Counted from the stretch's first letter, positions 36,565-45,013 are shown. The stretch is DNA of 64,000 nt from Actinomadura sp. CNU-125 (GCF_001942465.1 NZ_MKJY01000603.1:1-64000), one strand, 5' to 3'. Notes: a model not told the origin generated them from the sequence alone. Translations and numbers: made by a program.

Positions 36565-37326
36565 TCAGCAGGTCAGGTTGCCGCCCGTCGGGACGCCGAG
36601 GAGCCCGGCGAACCTCGTGTAGGCGTCCACCCGGCTCTGCACCTGGCCCGGGTTGCCGCCGTCGCATTCGAGGCCGCCGTTGATGCTGCGGATGGTCTCG
36701 CCGAATCCGTGGCCGCCGACCATCGCGTCGTGCCCGGTCATGGTGCCCGGGCCGTGCTGCGTCATCCAGTACCAGAGCGCGGTCTTCCAGGCGACCGCCG
36801 CGTTCTGCTCGACCAGCCACGGGTTATGCAGCAGGTCGATGCCGAGGGTGTCGCCCGCCGCCTTGTAGTTGAAGTTCCAGCTCAGCTGGATCGGACCGCG
36901 GCCGTAGTACGCGGCCTGCCCGGCCGGGCAACCGTAAGGCTGGCTCGCGTCGCAGTAATGCGGGTAGTTCCCGGTGTTCTGCTCGACGATGTGCACCAGC
37001 CCGCCGGTCTCATGACCGACGTTCGCGAGGAATGCGGCGGCCTCCTGCTTCCGGACGGTGTCGCTGCCGGTGCCCGCGAACGCGGGGAACGCCGACATGG
37101 CCGAGGTCAGGCCGTTGTAGGTGTAGAAGGAGTTGCGGTTCGGGAACATCTGCTCGAATTGCGCTTCGCTCACGACGAAGGCGCTCGCCTTACTGCAGGC
37201 GGACGCATTCCACGGTGCCGCGCATTCGGCGGCGGCCGGGGCCATGGGCAGGACGACCGGTGCGACACCGGCCGTGAGCAGTGCGGCTCCGAGCAGTGTG
37301 CCGGTACGCCGCGCGCCTTTCCGCAT
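36565..37326 (-). CDS. Secreted family 19 chitinase (catalytic domain only)
   Basis: 253 aa. A signal peptide (MRKGARRTGTLLGAALLTAG, cleaved after APAAA) leads a GH19 domain. The catalytic Glu is in AFLANVGHETGG, with the second acid near VHIVEQNTG. Six or more Cys residues form the usual disulfides (ECAAPWNASACSK, HYCDASQPYGC, LECDG). YYGRGPIQLSWNFNY is the GH19 signature. It hydrolyses beta-1,4 GlcNAc links with inversion. No chitin-binding module is attached; the partner LPMO next door could make up for this. ATG overlaps the LPMO stop by one base. Confidence 0.94.
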   Translation of the reverse strand: MRKGARRTGTLLGAALLTAGVAPVVLPMAPAAAECAAPWNASACSKASAFVVSEAQFEQMFPNRNSFYTYNGLTSAMSAFPAFAGTGSDTVRKQEAAAFLANVGHETGGLVHIVEQNTGNYPHYCDASQPYGCPAGQAAYYGRGPIQLSWNFNYKAAGDTLGIDLLHNPWLVEQNAAVAWKTALWYWMTQHGPGTMTGHDAMVGGHGFGETIRSINGGLECDGGNPGQVQSRVDAYTRFAGLLGVPTGGNLTC

Positions 37327-37844
37327 CACCGCACGTCCACGTCGATGCATGCGTAGAAGGCGTTGGCGGTGTCGGCGATGTTCCACACCGCGAGCACCTT
37401 CTGCCGTCCGCTCACGCCGCCGAGGTCGACCGTGTGGGTCACGGTGGCGGGCGGCTGCTCGCCGCCGCCGTCGATCACCGCGACGCGCCTGCCGCCGACG
37501 TAGTACTCGTAGTTCTGGGTGCGGTGCTTGACGGTGAACGTCCAGGTGAAGGCCGTCGTGCGGCCGACGGCGGCGGCCTGCCAGGGCTTGCCGTCGTCGT
37601 CGAGTTCGGCGAACCGGGCGTTTCCGCCGCTGCAGCTCCGCAGCCCCTTCGGTCCTTCGACGCTCTGCGGCTCCCACTTGATTGGGCCGCAGTCGACGGT
37701 TCCCGCCGCGCACTGCGCCTGGCGGCTCATCGGGGCGGAGACGTAACCGTGGGCGAATGCCGAGGCGGCCGGAATGATCGCGACGAGCGGCGCGATCGCG
37801 ATGCCGGACGCGATGGTCGTGAACCTGCGTGTCGCTTTCTTCAT
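37326..37844 (-). CDS. Lytic polysaccharide monooxygenase, AA10 (chitin-active type)
   Basis: 172 aa copper enzyme. The signal peptide ends ASAFA, exposing His32 (HGYVSAPMSR), the first ligand of the histidine brace. The second His is in FTVKHRTQN, and the axial aromatic region is AFYACIDVDV. Single AA10 domain without a binding module. It breaks crystalline chitin oxidatively, opening it to the chitinase encoded next (TGATG overlap). First gene of the operon, so the palindromes at 37915-37944 control both. Confidence 0.94.
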   Translation of the reverse strand: MKKATRRFTTIASGIAIAPLVAIIPAASAFAHGYVSAPMSRQAQCAAGTVDCGPIKWEPQSVEGPKGLRSCSGGNARFAELDDDGKPWQAAAVGRTTAFTWTFTVKHRTQNYEYYVGGRRVAVIDGGGEQPPATVTHTVDLGGVSGRQKVLAVWNIADTANAFYACIDVDVR

Positions 37845-37914
37845 GCGGGGGGTCCTTGCGTTGCGGGGATGGATTTCGTCGTGCCGCGGGAGTTGGGAGC
37901 CGCCGTGGCGATGA

Positions 37915-37944
37915 CCTATCCAGTTGATAGGAAACTTTCCTATC
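37915..37944 (-). promoter_or_regulatory. Three-half-site operator upstream of the LPMO-chitinase operon
   Basis: GATAGGAAACTTTCCTATC (37926-37944) is a perfect 19-bp palindrome. A further CCTATC at 37915-37920 forms a second inverted pair with its left arm. The element is about 80 bp upstream of the LPMO start and differs from the DasR box. Confidence 0.72.
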
Positions 37945-38264
37945 GGTTGCCCGGGACGCTAATCCCGCTGTCCCGAAGGGTCAAGACCCCGTCGCGATCG
38001 GCGCCGGACGCACGGCTCGACCAGTGCAGGTCGAATGCCGAACCGGTGAAGTGGCGTCCGCGAATATGTGAATTGCTGATAATCGGTCGAATGATCGATT
38101 GGCGATATGTGCCTGATTTCGCCGCGCCGCTTGCCGGTGCCGTCCGGCCGAGCGGGGCGCGGCGGGACGACCGGTCGGCGCGCTTCATCCCGGCTGCCTG
38201 CGGAGACCGAGGCTCGGGTGCTCTTGCACTCTGTCGGAACCGTGCGTATCTGGAGCCTTCGCCC
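37945..38264. other. Non-coding stretch upstream of the chitin operon
   Basis: No convincing gene. The part 38050-38110 is AT-rich (with several GAT/ATC words) and may hold a distal promoter. Open frames here have no ribosome binding site or recognisable sequence. Confidence 0.4.
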
Positions 38265-38345
38265 TCAGGTCGCCCGCACCGATTCGGCGGGCAGTACGGG
38301 ATGTCGTTCGGCCGGTCTCGCGGCGAGTTCCGGCCATTCGGTCAT
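38265..38345 (-). CDS. Micro-ORF 3 of an overlapping chain (26 aa)
   Basis: ATG 38345 overlaps the stop of micro-ORF 2 by 4 bp (ATGA). The predicted peptide starts MTEWPELAARPAERHPVLPA and is rich in Pro and charged residues. The support is the overlap geometry alone; no homology can be claimed. Confidence 0.35.
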   Translation of the reverse strand: MTEWPELAARPAERHPVLPAESVRAT

Positions 38346-38500
38346 AGCAGTCCCTGATCGTCCAGCTCTTCGATCCTGTCTTCGAGCGCGACATTCTCGT
38401 TGGTCCGCCGCATCACGTGAATCGCCCCCCGAAGTCGCGGACGACCGTTGTCGTCGCCGGAGATGCCGCCACTACCGGAACCGAATCCGGTAGTGCTCAC
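38342..38500 (-). CDS. Micro-ORF 2 of an overlapping chain (52 aa)
   Basis: GTG 38500 overlaps the stop of micro-ORF 1 (GTGA), and its own stop overlaps micro-ORF 3 (ATGA). The peptide has a Gly/Ser-rich N-terminus (STTGFGSGSGGISGDDNG) and an acidic, probably helical C-terminus (NENVALEDRIEELDDQGLL). The two exact stop/start overlaps argue for real translation. Function unknown; it could be a peptide precursor, antitoxin-like helix or remnant. Confidence 0.42.
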   Translation of the reverse strand: MSTTGFGSGSGGISGDDNGRPRLRGAIHVMRRTNENVALEDRIEELDDQGLL

Positions 38501-38688
38501 GCCGACCATTCGATCTCGTCGGCGGCCAGGTCGAGGTGCGCGGAGCCGCCGCCTCCCAGGTTGGGGTCGCCGAACTCCTCGTCGAAGCCGATGAAGAACG
38601 GGCCGAAGTCGCCGCCGTTCAGCGACCCTGCTGCGGGGCCACTGCTCGGGGCGCAGGCCGGGTGGACGGCCGACCGCGTGCCCGTCAC
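38497..38688 (-). CDS. Micro-ORF 1 of an overlapping chain (about 63 aa, start uncertain)
   Basis: The distinctive part is the second half: LNGGDFGPFFIGFDEEFGD, then PNLGGGGSAHLDLAADEIEW. It is acidic and Gly/Phe-rich. The GTG start at 38688 lacks a ribosome binding site. An ATG at 38717 with AAGGAG 5 nt upstream would enter this frame only after a frame correction, which is plausible given the error rate in this window. It lies 82 bp downstream of the LLM oxidoreductase on the same strand. Confidence 0.42.
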   Translation of the reverse strand: MTGTRSAVHPACAPSSGPAAGSLNGGDFGPFFIGFDEEFGDPNLGGGGSAHLDLAADEIEWSA

Positions 38689-38770
38689 GGCCCGCGTCGT
38701 CGAAGGGGAAGGTCCATCGGCGCTCCTTGCTCGAAAGTGGAGGAAGCGTGGCGGGGCGCCGTGACAGGGC

Positions 38771-39598
38771 TCAGACGGACGCGCGGAACGCGGCGAGCAG
38801 GCGCTGGTCCTCCTCGGGAGTGCGGGCCCGGTCGGGCGTGCCCGGGTAGGTGTCGAGCAGCAGGTGGGTCGCCCCCAGTTCGGCGAACCCCTCGGCCTGC
38901 CGCAGGGCTTCGTCCACGTCGTCCAGCCGGATGCGGGGGGCCAGTGCGGGGACGGGACGTCCGGCCTCGTCGGCCGCCCGGCGCAGTGCGGGCAACCCCT
39001 CCGCGCGGAGCCGGTCGGGAGTGACGTTGATCGGGTGCCAGGCGTCGCCGAACCGGGCGGTGCGGCGCAGCGCGCCGGGCGACGTCCCGCCGACCCAGAC
39101 GGGCGGGTGCGGTTTCTGCAGCGGGTGCGGGCGCGGGTCGATCGTCTCGCCGCCGTAGGAGATCGAGTCCCGCGTCCAGGACCGCAGGATCACGTCGAGC
39201 TGCTCGTCGGCCAGGGCTCCGCGCCGCTCGAAGGGGACGTCCAGCGCCGCGTACTCCCGCTTCGACCAGCCGACGCCCACGCCGAAGATCAGCCGCCCGC
39301 CGCTGAGCCGGTCCAGGTTCGCGGTGACCCGGGCGAGCTGCAGCGGGTGCCGGTACGGCAGGACGGCGACGGTCGTGCCGAGCGCGAGCCGCTCGGTCGT
39401 CCCGGCCAGCCAGGCGAGGGTGGTGAACGGATCGTAGAACGGTGCCGGGTACTGCTCCGCGACGTCGGGCGTGACCGCGACATGGTCGGAGATCATCGCG
39501 AAGTCGAACCCGGAGTCCTCGGCGAACCTGGCCCAGCCCGCGAGAGACTCCGGGGTCGCGTGGGCACCGAAGTTGAGAATGTTGACGCCGAACTTCAT
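38771..39598 (-). CDS. LLM class F420-dependent oxidoreductase
   Basis: Luciferase-like monooxygenase fold, 275 aa, close to the F420-dependent group. MKFGVNILNFGAHATPESL starts the barrel. AEDSGFDFAMISDHV, ALGTTVAVLPYRHPLQLAR and GRLIFGVGVGWSKREYAALDVPF are the family landmarks for the flavin/F420 site. It uses reduced F420 (or FMNH2) on an unknown substrate. ATG 39598 chosen; a TTG two codons upstream is possible. No ribosome binding site is visible, so a leaderless transcript is possible. Confidence 0.9.
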   Translation of the reverse strand: MKFGVNILNFGAHATPESLAGWARFAEDSGFDFAMISDHVAVTPDVAEQYPAPFYDPFTTLAWLAGTTERLALGTTVAVLPYRHPLQLARVTANLDRLSGGRLIFGVGVGWSKREYAALDVPFERRGALADEQLDVILRSWTRDSISYGGETIDPRPHPLQKPHPPVWVGGTSPGALRRTARFGDAWHPINVTPDRLRAEGLPALRRAADEAGRPVPALAPRIRLDDVDEALRQAEGFAELGATHLLLDTYPGTPDRARTPEEDQRLLAAFRASV

Positions 39599-39732
39599 GA
39601 TCAAGATAAACGTCCGAGGCAGGCGCGGTGTTCCGGACGGCTTCGGCGGTGCTACCGGCTTTCGTCGGCAGCGCTCCGCCCTTCATGGCGGGGGTGAAGC
39701 CGACCCTCCCGCCGGAGCGGGACAAAGACAGC

Positions 39733-39790
39733 CGGATCGCCCCCGAGGCGATCCGGTGCCGCTGGACGGAAACCCCCGGGCGCCCGGGGG
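39733..39790. repeat. Two adjacent perfect hairpins
   Basis: CGGATCGCC (39733-39741) pairs with 39747-39755 around 5 nt, and 39773-39790 is an 18-bp perfect palindrome of C5G3C/GC3G5. They lie in the 256-bp gap between the SHOCT-like gene and the LLM gene, where I see no other gene. Confidence 0.6.
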
Positions 39791-39829
39791 AGGCGGAGAC
39801 CTTAAACGCCTGATGGAGGGCAGGTAAGA

Positions 39830-39847
39830 CCCCGGCTCATCCCGGGG
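39830..39847 (-). terminator. Hairpin terminator of the DUF2089 operon
   Basis: On the minus strand CCCCGG-GATGAG-CCGGGG is followed by TCTTACCT, 7 bp after the stop of the SHOCT-like gene. Confidence 0.7.
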
Positions 39848-39854
39848 CAGCGCG

Positions 39855-40286
39855 TCAATCGCAGAAGACCTGCACCTTCGCGTCTGTGTCGTCGACGTCG
39901 ACGGTGAGGTCGTCCAGGTGCTCGATGAGGTCCTCGATGTGCTGCGGCTTGAGTTCGGTGAGGTCGATCGGCACACCCGACTTCTGCAGCCCGGCGTTGA
40001 CCTTGGCGAGCGCCTGCGGGGGGATCAGGGCCGTGAGCCGGACTCCGGCGCGCAGCAGCTGGAGCGGGATCCGGACGTTGACGCGGGTGGGACCGTCGCC
40101 GTCGAACGCCTCCGCCGCGTGGACCCTCACCCGCAGGTACTTGGGACGCGCTTTCGGACGCGGCGCGTCCTCGGGCGGCGTCTCGGGCCGCTCCCGGCCG
40201 AGGGCGTCGAGCAGCCGCTCGGCCTCGTCCGCGCTGATCTTGCCCTCGGCCAGCATCTCCAGGATCTGGCGGCGCTGTTCGTTCAT
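39855..40286 (-). CDS. SHOCT-like/YvlB-N-type protein
   Basis: 143 aa. The N-terminal helical hairpin (NEQRRQILEMLAEGKISADE, then AERLLDAL) is the SHOCT-like motif of YvlB relatives. A central domain (KYLRVRVHAAEAFDGDGPTR, then VNVRIPLQLL) and a C-terminal helix (HIEDLIEHLDDLTVDVDD) follow. Proteins of this type act with DUF2089 regulators in envelope or membrane stress responses. Third gene of the operon, 21 bp after the membrane gene. Confidence 0.8.
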   Translation of the reverse strand: MNEQRRQILEMLAEGKISADEAERLLDALGRERPETPPEDAPRPKARPKYLRVRVHAAEAFDGDGPTRVNVRIPLQLLRAGVRLTALIPPQALAKVNAGLQKSGVPIDLTELKPQHIEDLIEHLDDLTVDVDDTDAKVQVFCD

Positions 40287-40307
40287 GTCGCTCCTTCTTC
40301 CACCGGC

Positions 40308-40568
40308 TCAGCGGACGCTGACCAGCACGGACGTTCGGCCCTGTTCGATCTCGATCCGGGTGCCGGGCAGCGCGCACAGCAGCCGTCCGGCGCAGCGCAG
40401 CGCGCCGACCGGGCTGATCCGGACGACCGCGCACGCGATCAGGCCCGCGAGCACGGCGACGGCCAGCAGCGGCGACAGCACCACCAGAACCGGCGCGACG
40501 GGGACGTACAACCGCCGCGACCGGCCGTCGCGATGGCGGTGGCGCACCGTCACCAGTCGGGGGATCAC
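40308..40568 (-). CDS. Small membrane protein of the DUF2089 operon
   Basis: 86 aa with a strongly basic N-terminus (RLVTVRHRHRDGRSRRLYV) and one long or two short hydrophobic segments (APVLVVLSPLLAVAVLAGLI and GALRCAGRLLCAL). The ATG overlaps the DUF2089 stop by 4 bp (ATGA). No family name is recognised, but such a membrane partner is usual between DUF2089 and SHOCT-like genes. Confidence 0.78.
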   Translation of the reverse strand: MIPRLVTVRHRHRDGRSRRLYVPVAPVLVVLSPLLAVAVLAGLIACAVVRISPVGALRCAGRLLCALPGTRIEIEQGRTSVLVSVR

Positions 40569-40927
40569 TGGTCTCGTTCCAGTTCGGCGAGCGCCTCCGC
40601 GGCGCTGATCTCCCCCCGCCGCAGGCGGTCGACGACGTCGGCGCCGGTGGGCGGCGGGTCGGTGTCGACGAACTCCAGGTGCTCGGCGATCCGGTTCAGC
40701 CGGGCCTTGACCGTCGGGTAGCTGACCCCGAAGGTCCGCTCCATCTCCTTGATCGAGCCGTGCGCCCGCACGAACGCGGCGACGAACACCTGGTCGTCCG
40801 CGCTGAGCCGGGCCAGTTGCGGCGGCTCGAACCGGCCCTCGATCGCCACGTCGCCGCTGCTCAGGCGGACCCGCTCCACCACGAACGGTCGTCCCCGCGT
40901 CAGCTCCGTCAGTTCCTGCCAGTCCAC
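40565..40927 (-). CDS. DUF2089 family regulator
   Basis: 120 aa. DQVFVAAFVRAHGSIKEMER, then TFGVSYPTVKARLNRI, is a helix-turn-helix typical of DUF2089 proteins. The C-terminus (RLRRGEISAAEALAELERD) is a SHOCT-like helical hairpin, echoing the third gene of the operon. Probably an autoregulated sensor of the membrane partner. GTG 40927 has AGGAAGAG about 8 nt upstream. Confidence 0.87.
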   Translation of the reverse strand: MDWQELTELTRGRPFVVERVRLSSGDVAIEGRFEPPQLARLSADDQVFVAAFVRAHGSIKEMERTFGVSYPTVKARLNRIAEHLEFVDTDPPPTGADVVDRLRRGEISAAEALAELERDQ

Positions 40928-41084
40928 CCTCGCTGCTCTTCCTCTCGATGACGCGTCTGATGTTCAGTTGTATCTTAACTATGTTGAAGTTCCAACGTCT
41001 GTGACTTAATTTTCTTAATCGACTGGAGGGGGGTGGGGCCCGCCAAGGAGTCGGAGGGCGGTCTGTGATGCGACAATCGCGAGC
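40928..41084. promoter_or_regulatory. Divergent AT-rich promoter region
   Basis: Between DUF2089 (minus) and the hypothetical at 41085 (plus). The part 40958-41020 is AT-rich and contains TTCAGTT and AACTATGTTGAA arms in inverted orientation, a possible autoregulatory site for DUF2089. Confidence 0.5.
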
Positions 41085-41522
41085 GTGGCACTTGCTCGCA
41101 TAACGCTTGATTCAGGCCGGGATGTCCTGCTGACCCAGGTGCGGATCCACTCCACCTACGACGGGCTCCTTGAGGGCTACCCGACCGCCCAGATGAACGA
41201 GAGCCTGCTCGGGTCGCTGGGGAAGCGCAGGGAGTTCCGTTACCGGACGGCACCGCCCGTCCACGTCGTCCGGCCGCCGCGCACGAACCCCGAGCGCGGC
41301 CGACGGGGGGCGTTCGGCCCGATGGAGGTGCTCCCCCCGGTGTACTGCGTCGGCTTCTTCGACTCGGCGCGCATCGACGAGGACCACGACGACGTCCTCT
41401 ACCGGTCATGGCTCGACGTGGTCTGGTTCCAGGACGACATCGCCGGTCCGCCCGTCGAGTTCGTGACGGCCGCGGTGGCGGATCTCCCGTGGGACGGCCT
41501 CGCGGAGGACTACGAACTCTGA
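41085..41522 (+). CDS. Hypothetical protein
   Basis: 145 aa, soluble. Landmarks: ARITLDSGRDVLLTQVRIHS, GLLEGYPTAQMNESLLGSL, PPVYCVGFFDSARIDEDHDD and the Trp-rich SWLDVVWFQDD. I recognise the pattern as a recurrent actinobacterial protein without a known role. GTG 41085 (VALARITL). Spaced 46 bp from the DUF4132 gene and possibly co-transcribed. Confidence 0.75.
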   Translation: MALARITLDSGRDVLLTQVRIHSTYDGLLEGYPTAQMNESLLGSLGKRREFRYRTAPPVHVVRPPRTNPERGRRGAFGPMEVLPPVYCVGFFDSARIDEDHDDVLYRSWLDVVWFQDDIAGPPVEFVTAAVADLPWDGLAEDYEL

Positions 41523-41568
41523 CGCGCGTCCGCCCCGCGTGTCGGTGGACGGCCCTACGGTGTGCGGC

Positions 41569-43769
41569 ATGAACGATCTCCCCTCCGCCGTTCCGGACGT
41601 GCTCGTCGATCCGCCCTGGGCGAGAAAGGCCGAGGCCGAGGCCGCGCCCGTCGTCGTCCCGGGGCTGGCACCGCCCGCGCCCGGCCCGCTCGCCTGGGAG
41701 AGCGGCGAACAGGAGCGATGGATCGAGCTCGCGTCGTTCATGGTGTTCGTCAAGCATCCGGACGACCACCCGTTCTGGGACGCGGCGCGGGAGCGGTTCC
41801 TGACCGGCGAGACGGACTACGCCCACCAGGCGAAGGAACTCGTGTTCGGCCCGGAGCGGGCGTTCGGCGACCTGCTCCCGCTGCTGCTGGAACGTGCCGA
41901 TGAGCCCTCGTGGCGGGGCGTCAACCTGTACGCGCTCGACGAGTACGAGCTGAAGCCGCTCGTGGGCCGCTACGGTCCGCGGGTGCGCGAGCTGGCGGTG
42001 CGGGCCGCCAAGCGGCGGCCCGCGGACATCGGCGAGGTGCTGCTGCCCTACCTCGACGCCGAGGTCGGGCGGCTCATGACGGACTGGTTCGTCCGGCTCA
42101 AGTCGGCCGGCGAGACCGGGCGCCGCTGGTTGCTGCGGCACGGGCCGAACGCCGTCCCCCACCTGGTGCCCGACGCGGTCGGCGGGCGGCGGGCGGCGCG
42201 GGACCGGGCCGCGGCGGGGCTGCGGCTCATCGCGCGGGAGTCCGGCCGGACGAGGTCGTCGAGGCGGCCCGCGTGCACGGCGACCCGGCGGCCGACGCGG
42301 TGGCGGCGCTGCTGGACGCCGGGCTGCCGGTCGTACCGGTGAAGGAGCCGAAGATCCCGGCCTGGCTGGACCCGGCGGCGCTCCCGCGCCCGGCGACCTC
42401 GGCGGGCGGCCTGGACGACGCCGCGGTCCGCACCCTCGTCAAGCTGCTGATGCTGCCGGAGGAGCGGCCGGTGCCGGCGGAGGTCCGGACGGCGTGCGCG
42501 GGACTCCCGGAGTTCACCCGGGCGATCTTCGAGGCGTGGCGGGCGGCGGGCGAGCCGAACGGGCACGCCTGGGTGCTGGTGCGGCTGGGCGAACTCGGTG
42601 ACGACGGGACGGTACGGTTCGCGGCGCCGCTCGTCCGGGAGTGGATCGGGGCGCGCAAACACGCCAAGGCGGGGCAGATGATCGAGAAGGTCCTGGCCCG
42701 GATCGGCACCGACGCGGCCCTGCGGGAGCTGAGCCGCATGACGCGCCGGTCGTTCCCCGGCGGCGCGCGCGAGGACGCGCGGCTCGCGCTGGTGGACGCG
42801 GCGGGGCGGCGCGGGCTCACCGACGAGAGCCTCGCCGACCGGCTCGTGCCCGACTTCGGCCTCGCCGCGGACGGCACGCTGACGCTGGACTACGGCCCGC
42901 GGCGGTTCGTGGTCGGATTCGACGGGCAGCTCAAGCCGTACGTGACGGACGAGGAGGGGAGGCGCCGCAAGACGCTTCCCAAGCCCGGCGTGAAGGACGA
43001 CCCCGAACTGGCGCCCGCCGCCCACCGGCGCTTCGCGGCCCTGAAGAAGGACGCCCGCGCCGCCGCCGACGACCGGATCGTCGCGCTGGAGACCGCGATG
43101 GTGACCGGCCGCCGCTGGACGGCCGGGGAGTTCCGCGAGTTCCTGGTGACGCACCCGCTGGTGGGCCGGCTGGCGCGGCGCCTGGTCTTCACGGACGGCG
43201 CGGGCGCGTTCCGCGTCGACGAGGACGGCTCGTTCGCCACCGTCGGGTACGAGACGCACACGCTTCCCGCCGGCGCGTCGATCGGCGTCGCGCACCCTTT
43301 GCACCTCGACGTCCCGGCGTGGACGCACGTGTTCGCCGACTGCGAGATCCTGCAACCGTTCCCGCAGCTCGCACGCCCGGTGGCGGCACCGCGCGAGGAC
43401 GAGCGGGACGCGCGGCGGCTGGCCCGCCTGGAGGGCGGGACGACCTCGTTCGGCGCGGTGCTGGGGCTGGCCCGGCGGAACTGGGAGCGGGCCGCGCCGC
43501 TGCACAGCGGGGGCGAGCCCGGCGTGTTCCGGCGGATCGGCGAGAAGCTCCACATCGCCGTGGAACTCGATCCGGGCATCGCGGCGGGCGCGCCCGGCGG
43601 CTCCCCGGAGCAGCGGATCCGGCGCGTCCAGGTCGTCACCGACCTCGACGCCTGGTGGTGGGACGACGCCGATGCCGAGGACCCGGACGCCCCCCGCCTC
43701 GGCGACCTCGACCCGGTGCTCGTCTCGGAGGTGCTGATCGACTTGGCGACGCTTACGCCGGACCGGTGA
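41569..43769 (+). pseudogene. DUF4132 family protein, one frameshift
   Basis: 733 aa after repair. The C-terminal DUF4132 domain is clear: RRKTLPKPGVKDDPELAPAA, FAALKKDARAAADDRIVALE, AMVTGRRWTAGEFREFL, HPLVGRLARRLVFTDGAG and VAHPLHLD. The N-terminal half is helical-repeat-like. One base is missing near 42245, between RESG and PDEVVEAARVHG, in a GGCCGG stretch. DUF4132 proteins resemble MolR and WGR-domain partners; their role is unknown, with links to conflict or poly-ADP-ribose-like systems proposed for relatives. ATG 41569. Confidence 0.82.
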
Positions 43770-43842
43770 CGCGCGCGTCCGGCCCGCCCGGGGGAGGGGC
43801 AGGCCGGACATGCGGGCCGTGCCTGCCGGTCGGGCGGTCCGG

Positions 43843-44172
43843 TCAGCCGGACGCGGCGGCGTCGCGTTCGACGACGAGTTCCATGAGGAGCATCCGCGCG
43901 GGCGGGTCCGTCCGGGCGGTGTCCGACAGGTGCATGGTGCCGTCGCTCGCGGCGTCCCGGAGCCGTTTCATGGCGGCCTTCGGGTCGCCCTCGATCTCGT
44001 AGTGGGCGATGTAGGTGTCGCCGTCGACGGGCGCGTAGCGGCGGGCGGAGACGATGCCCTCGATCGCCAGCATCTCGGGGATGTGCACCTCGTCGTACCA
44101 GCGGTTGTACTCGGCCGCGACGTCCGGGCCCGCGGGCCCGGACTCCACGTGCAGGATCGTCTTCTTCGGCAT
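43843..44172 (-). CDS. EthD-like dimeric alpha/beta-barrel protein, paralogue 1
   Basis: 109 aa: [60 protein letters not shown]. The [14 protein letters not shown] pattern is that of ferredoxin-like, EthD/stress-responsive dimeric barrels. Closely similar to the next two genes; the three arose by tandem duplication. Role unknown (decarboxylation, cyclisation or ligand binding occur in the fold). Confidence 0.83.
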   Translation of the reverse strand: MPKKTILHVESGPAGPDVAAEYNRWYDEVHIPEMLAIEGIVSARRYAPVDGDTYIAHYEIEGDPKAAMKRLRDAASDGTMHLSDTARTDPPARMLLMELVVERDAAASG

Positions 44173-44213
44173 GCGCGTTCTCCCATCGGTCGTCCCGACC
44201 GGATGGTATACGT

Positions 44214-44241
44214 GCTCTCGAAGATTGAGAACGATGTTCTC
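44214..44241 (-). promoter_or_regulatory. Operator-like element upstream of paralogue 1
   Basis: GCTCTC-N7-GAGAAC (44214-44232) is followed by a perfect palindrome GAGAAC-GAT-GTTCTC (44227-44241). The same GTTCTC-N7-GAGAA pattern recurs upstream of paralogue 3 at the same distance from a GGTATAC box. Confidence 0.65.
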
Positions 44242-44246
44242 GGAGG

Positions 44247-44567
44247 CTAGTCCGCGATCTCCTTGATGAGCTCGAAGACGTGCATCTGCGGCGGCGGGTC
44301 CATCTGGATGGTGTCCGAAAGGGCCACCGTGCCGTCGCCCATGGCCGTGTTCAGCCGCTTCACGGCCGCCTTGGCGTCGCCTTCGATCTCGTACACCGCG
44401 ACGTAGGGGTCGCCGTCCTTGGTGGGGCCGTAGCGGCGGGCGGAGACGAAACCGTCGAGCGCCAGGACCTCCGGCATGTGGACGTCCTCGTACCAGCGGT
44501 TGTACTCGGCCGCGGTCTCCGGGCTCGACGGACGGGTCATGACGTGCAGGATGGACTTCGCAGACAT
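44247..44567 (-). CDS. EthD-like dimeric alpha/beta-barrel protein, paralogue 2
   Basis: 106 aa: AKSILHVMTRPSSPETAAEY, NRWYEDVHMPEVLALDGFVS, ARRYGPTKDGDPYVAVYEIE. About 60% identical to paralogues 1 and 3 by eye. ATG 44567. Its upstream region has a GATGCTATAGGTACGG box but lacks the GTTCTC operator of the other two, so it may be read from the promoter of paralogue 3 or regulated differently. Confidence 0.83.
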   Translation of the reverse strand: MSAKSILHVMTRPSSPETAAEYNRWYEDVHMPEVLALDGFVSARRYGPTKDGDPYVAVYEIEGDAKAAVKRLNTAMGDGTVALSDTIQMDPPPQMHVFELIKEIAD

Positions 44568-44646
44568 GCGTGTTCTCCAATCGCGATGGCTCCGACCGGA
44601 TGCTATAGGTACGGAAAATCCCGGTTCCGGCCGGTGGCGGGGCGGG

Positions 44647-44973
44647 TCAGTCCGAGGCGCCGATCTCCTTGACCTGCTGCATGAGCAGCATCCGCGGCGG
44701 CGGGTCCAGCCGGAGCGTGTCCGACATGTGCAGGGTGCCGTCGCCCGCGGCCCTGCTCAGCCGCGGGACGGCCTCGTCCGGATCGCCCTCGAACTCGTAC
44801 TGCGCGATGTAGGGCCCTTCCCCGTCGACGGGCGCGAAACGGCGGGCCGCGACGAATCCTTCGACGGTGAGCACCTCGCGGAGATGGACCTCGTCGTACC
44901 AGCGGTTGAACTCCTCGACCGCGTCCGGACGGGACGGGTACGACTCGACCTGCAGGACCGTTCTCTTCGGCAT
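44647..44973 (-). CDS. EthD-like dimeric alpha/beta-barrel protein, paralogue 3
   Basis: 108 aa: [60 protein letters not shown]. Divergent ([18 protein letters not shown]) from the other two mainly at the C-terminus. ATG 44973. Preceded by GTTCTC-N7-GAGAAT at 45014-45032 and a GGTATAC box. Confidence 0.83.
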   Translation of the reverse strand: MPKRTVLQVESYPSRPDAVEEFNRWYDEVHLREVLTVEGFVAARRFAPVDGEGPYIAQYEFEGDPDEAVPRLSRAAGDGTLHMSDTLRLDPPPRMLLMQQVKEIGASD

Positions 44974-45013
44974 GCGGCGGCTCCGATCGGTGGCTCCGAC
45001 GGATGGTATACGC

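Noticed and set aside
38107-38493. 128-codon plus-strand frame upstream of the chitin operon
   Set aside because: Opposite the overlapping micro-ORFs, with no recognisable sequence or initiation signal.
39628-39813. 61-codon plus-strand frame in the LLM/SHOCT gap
   Set aside because: No ribosome binding site, crosses two hairpins, and composition looks non-coding.
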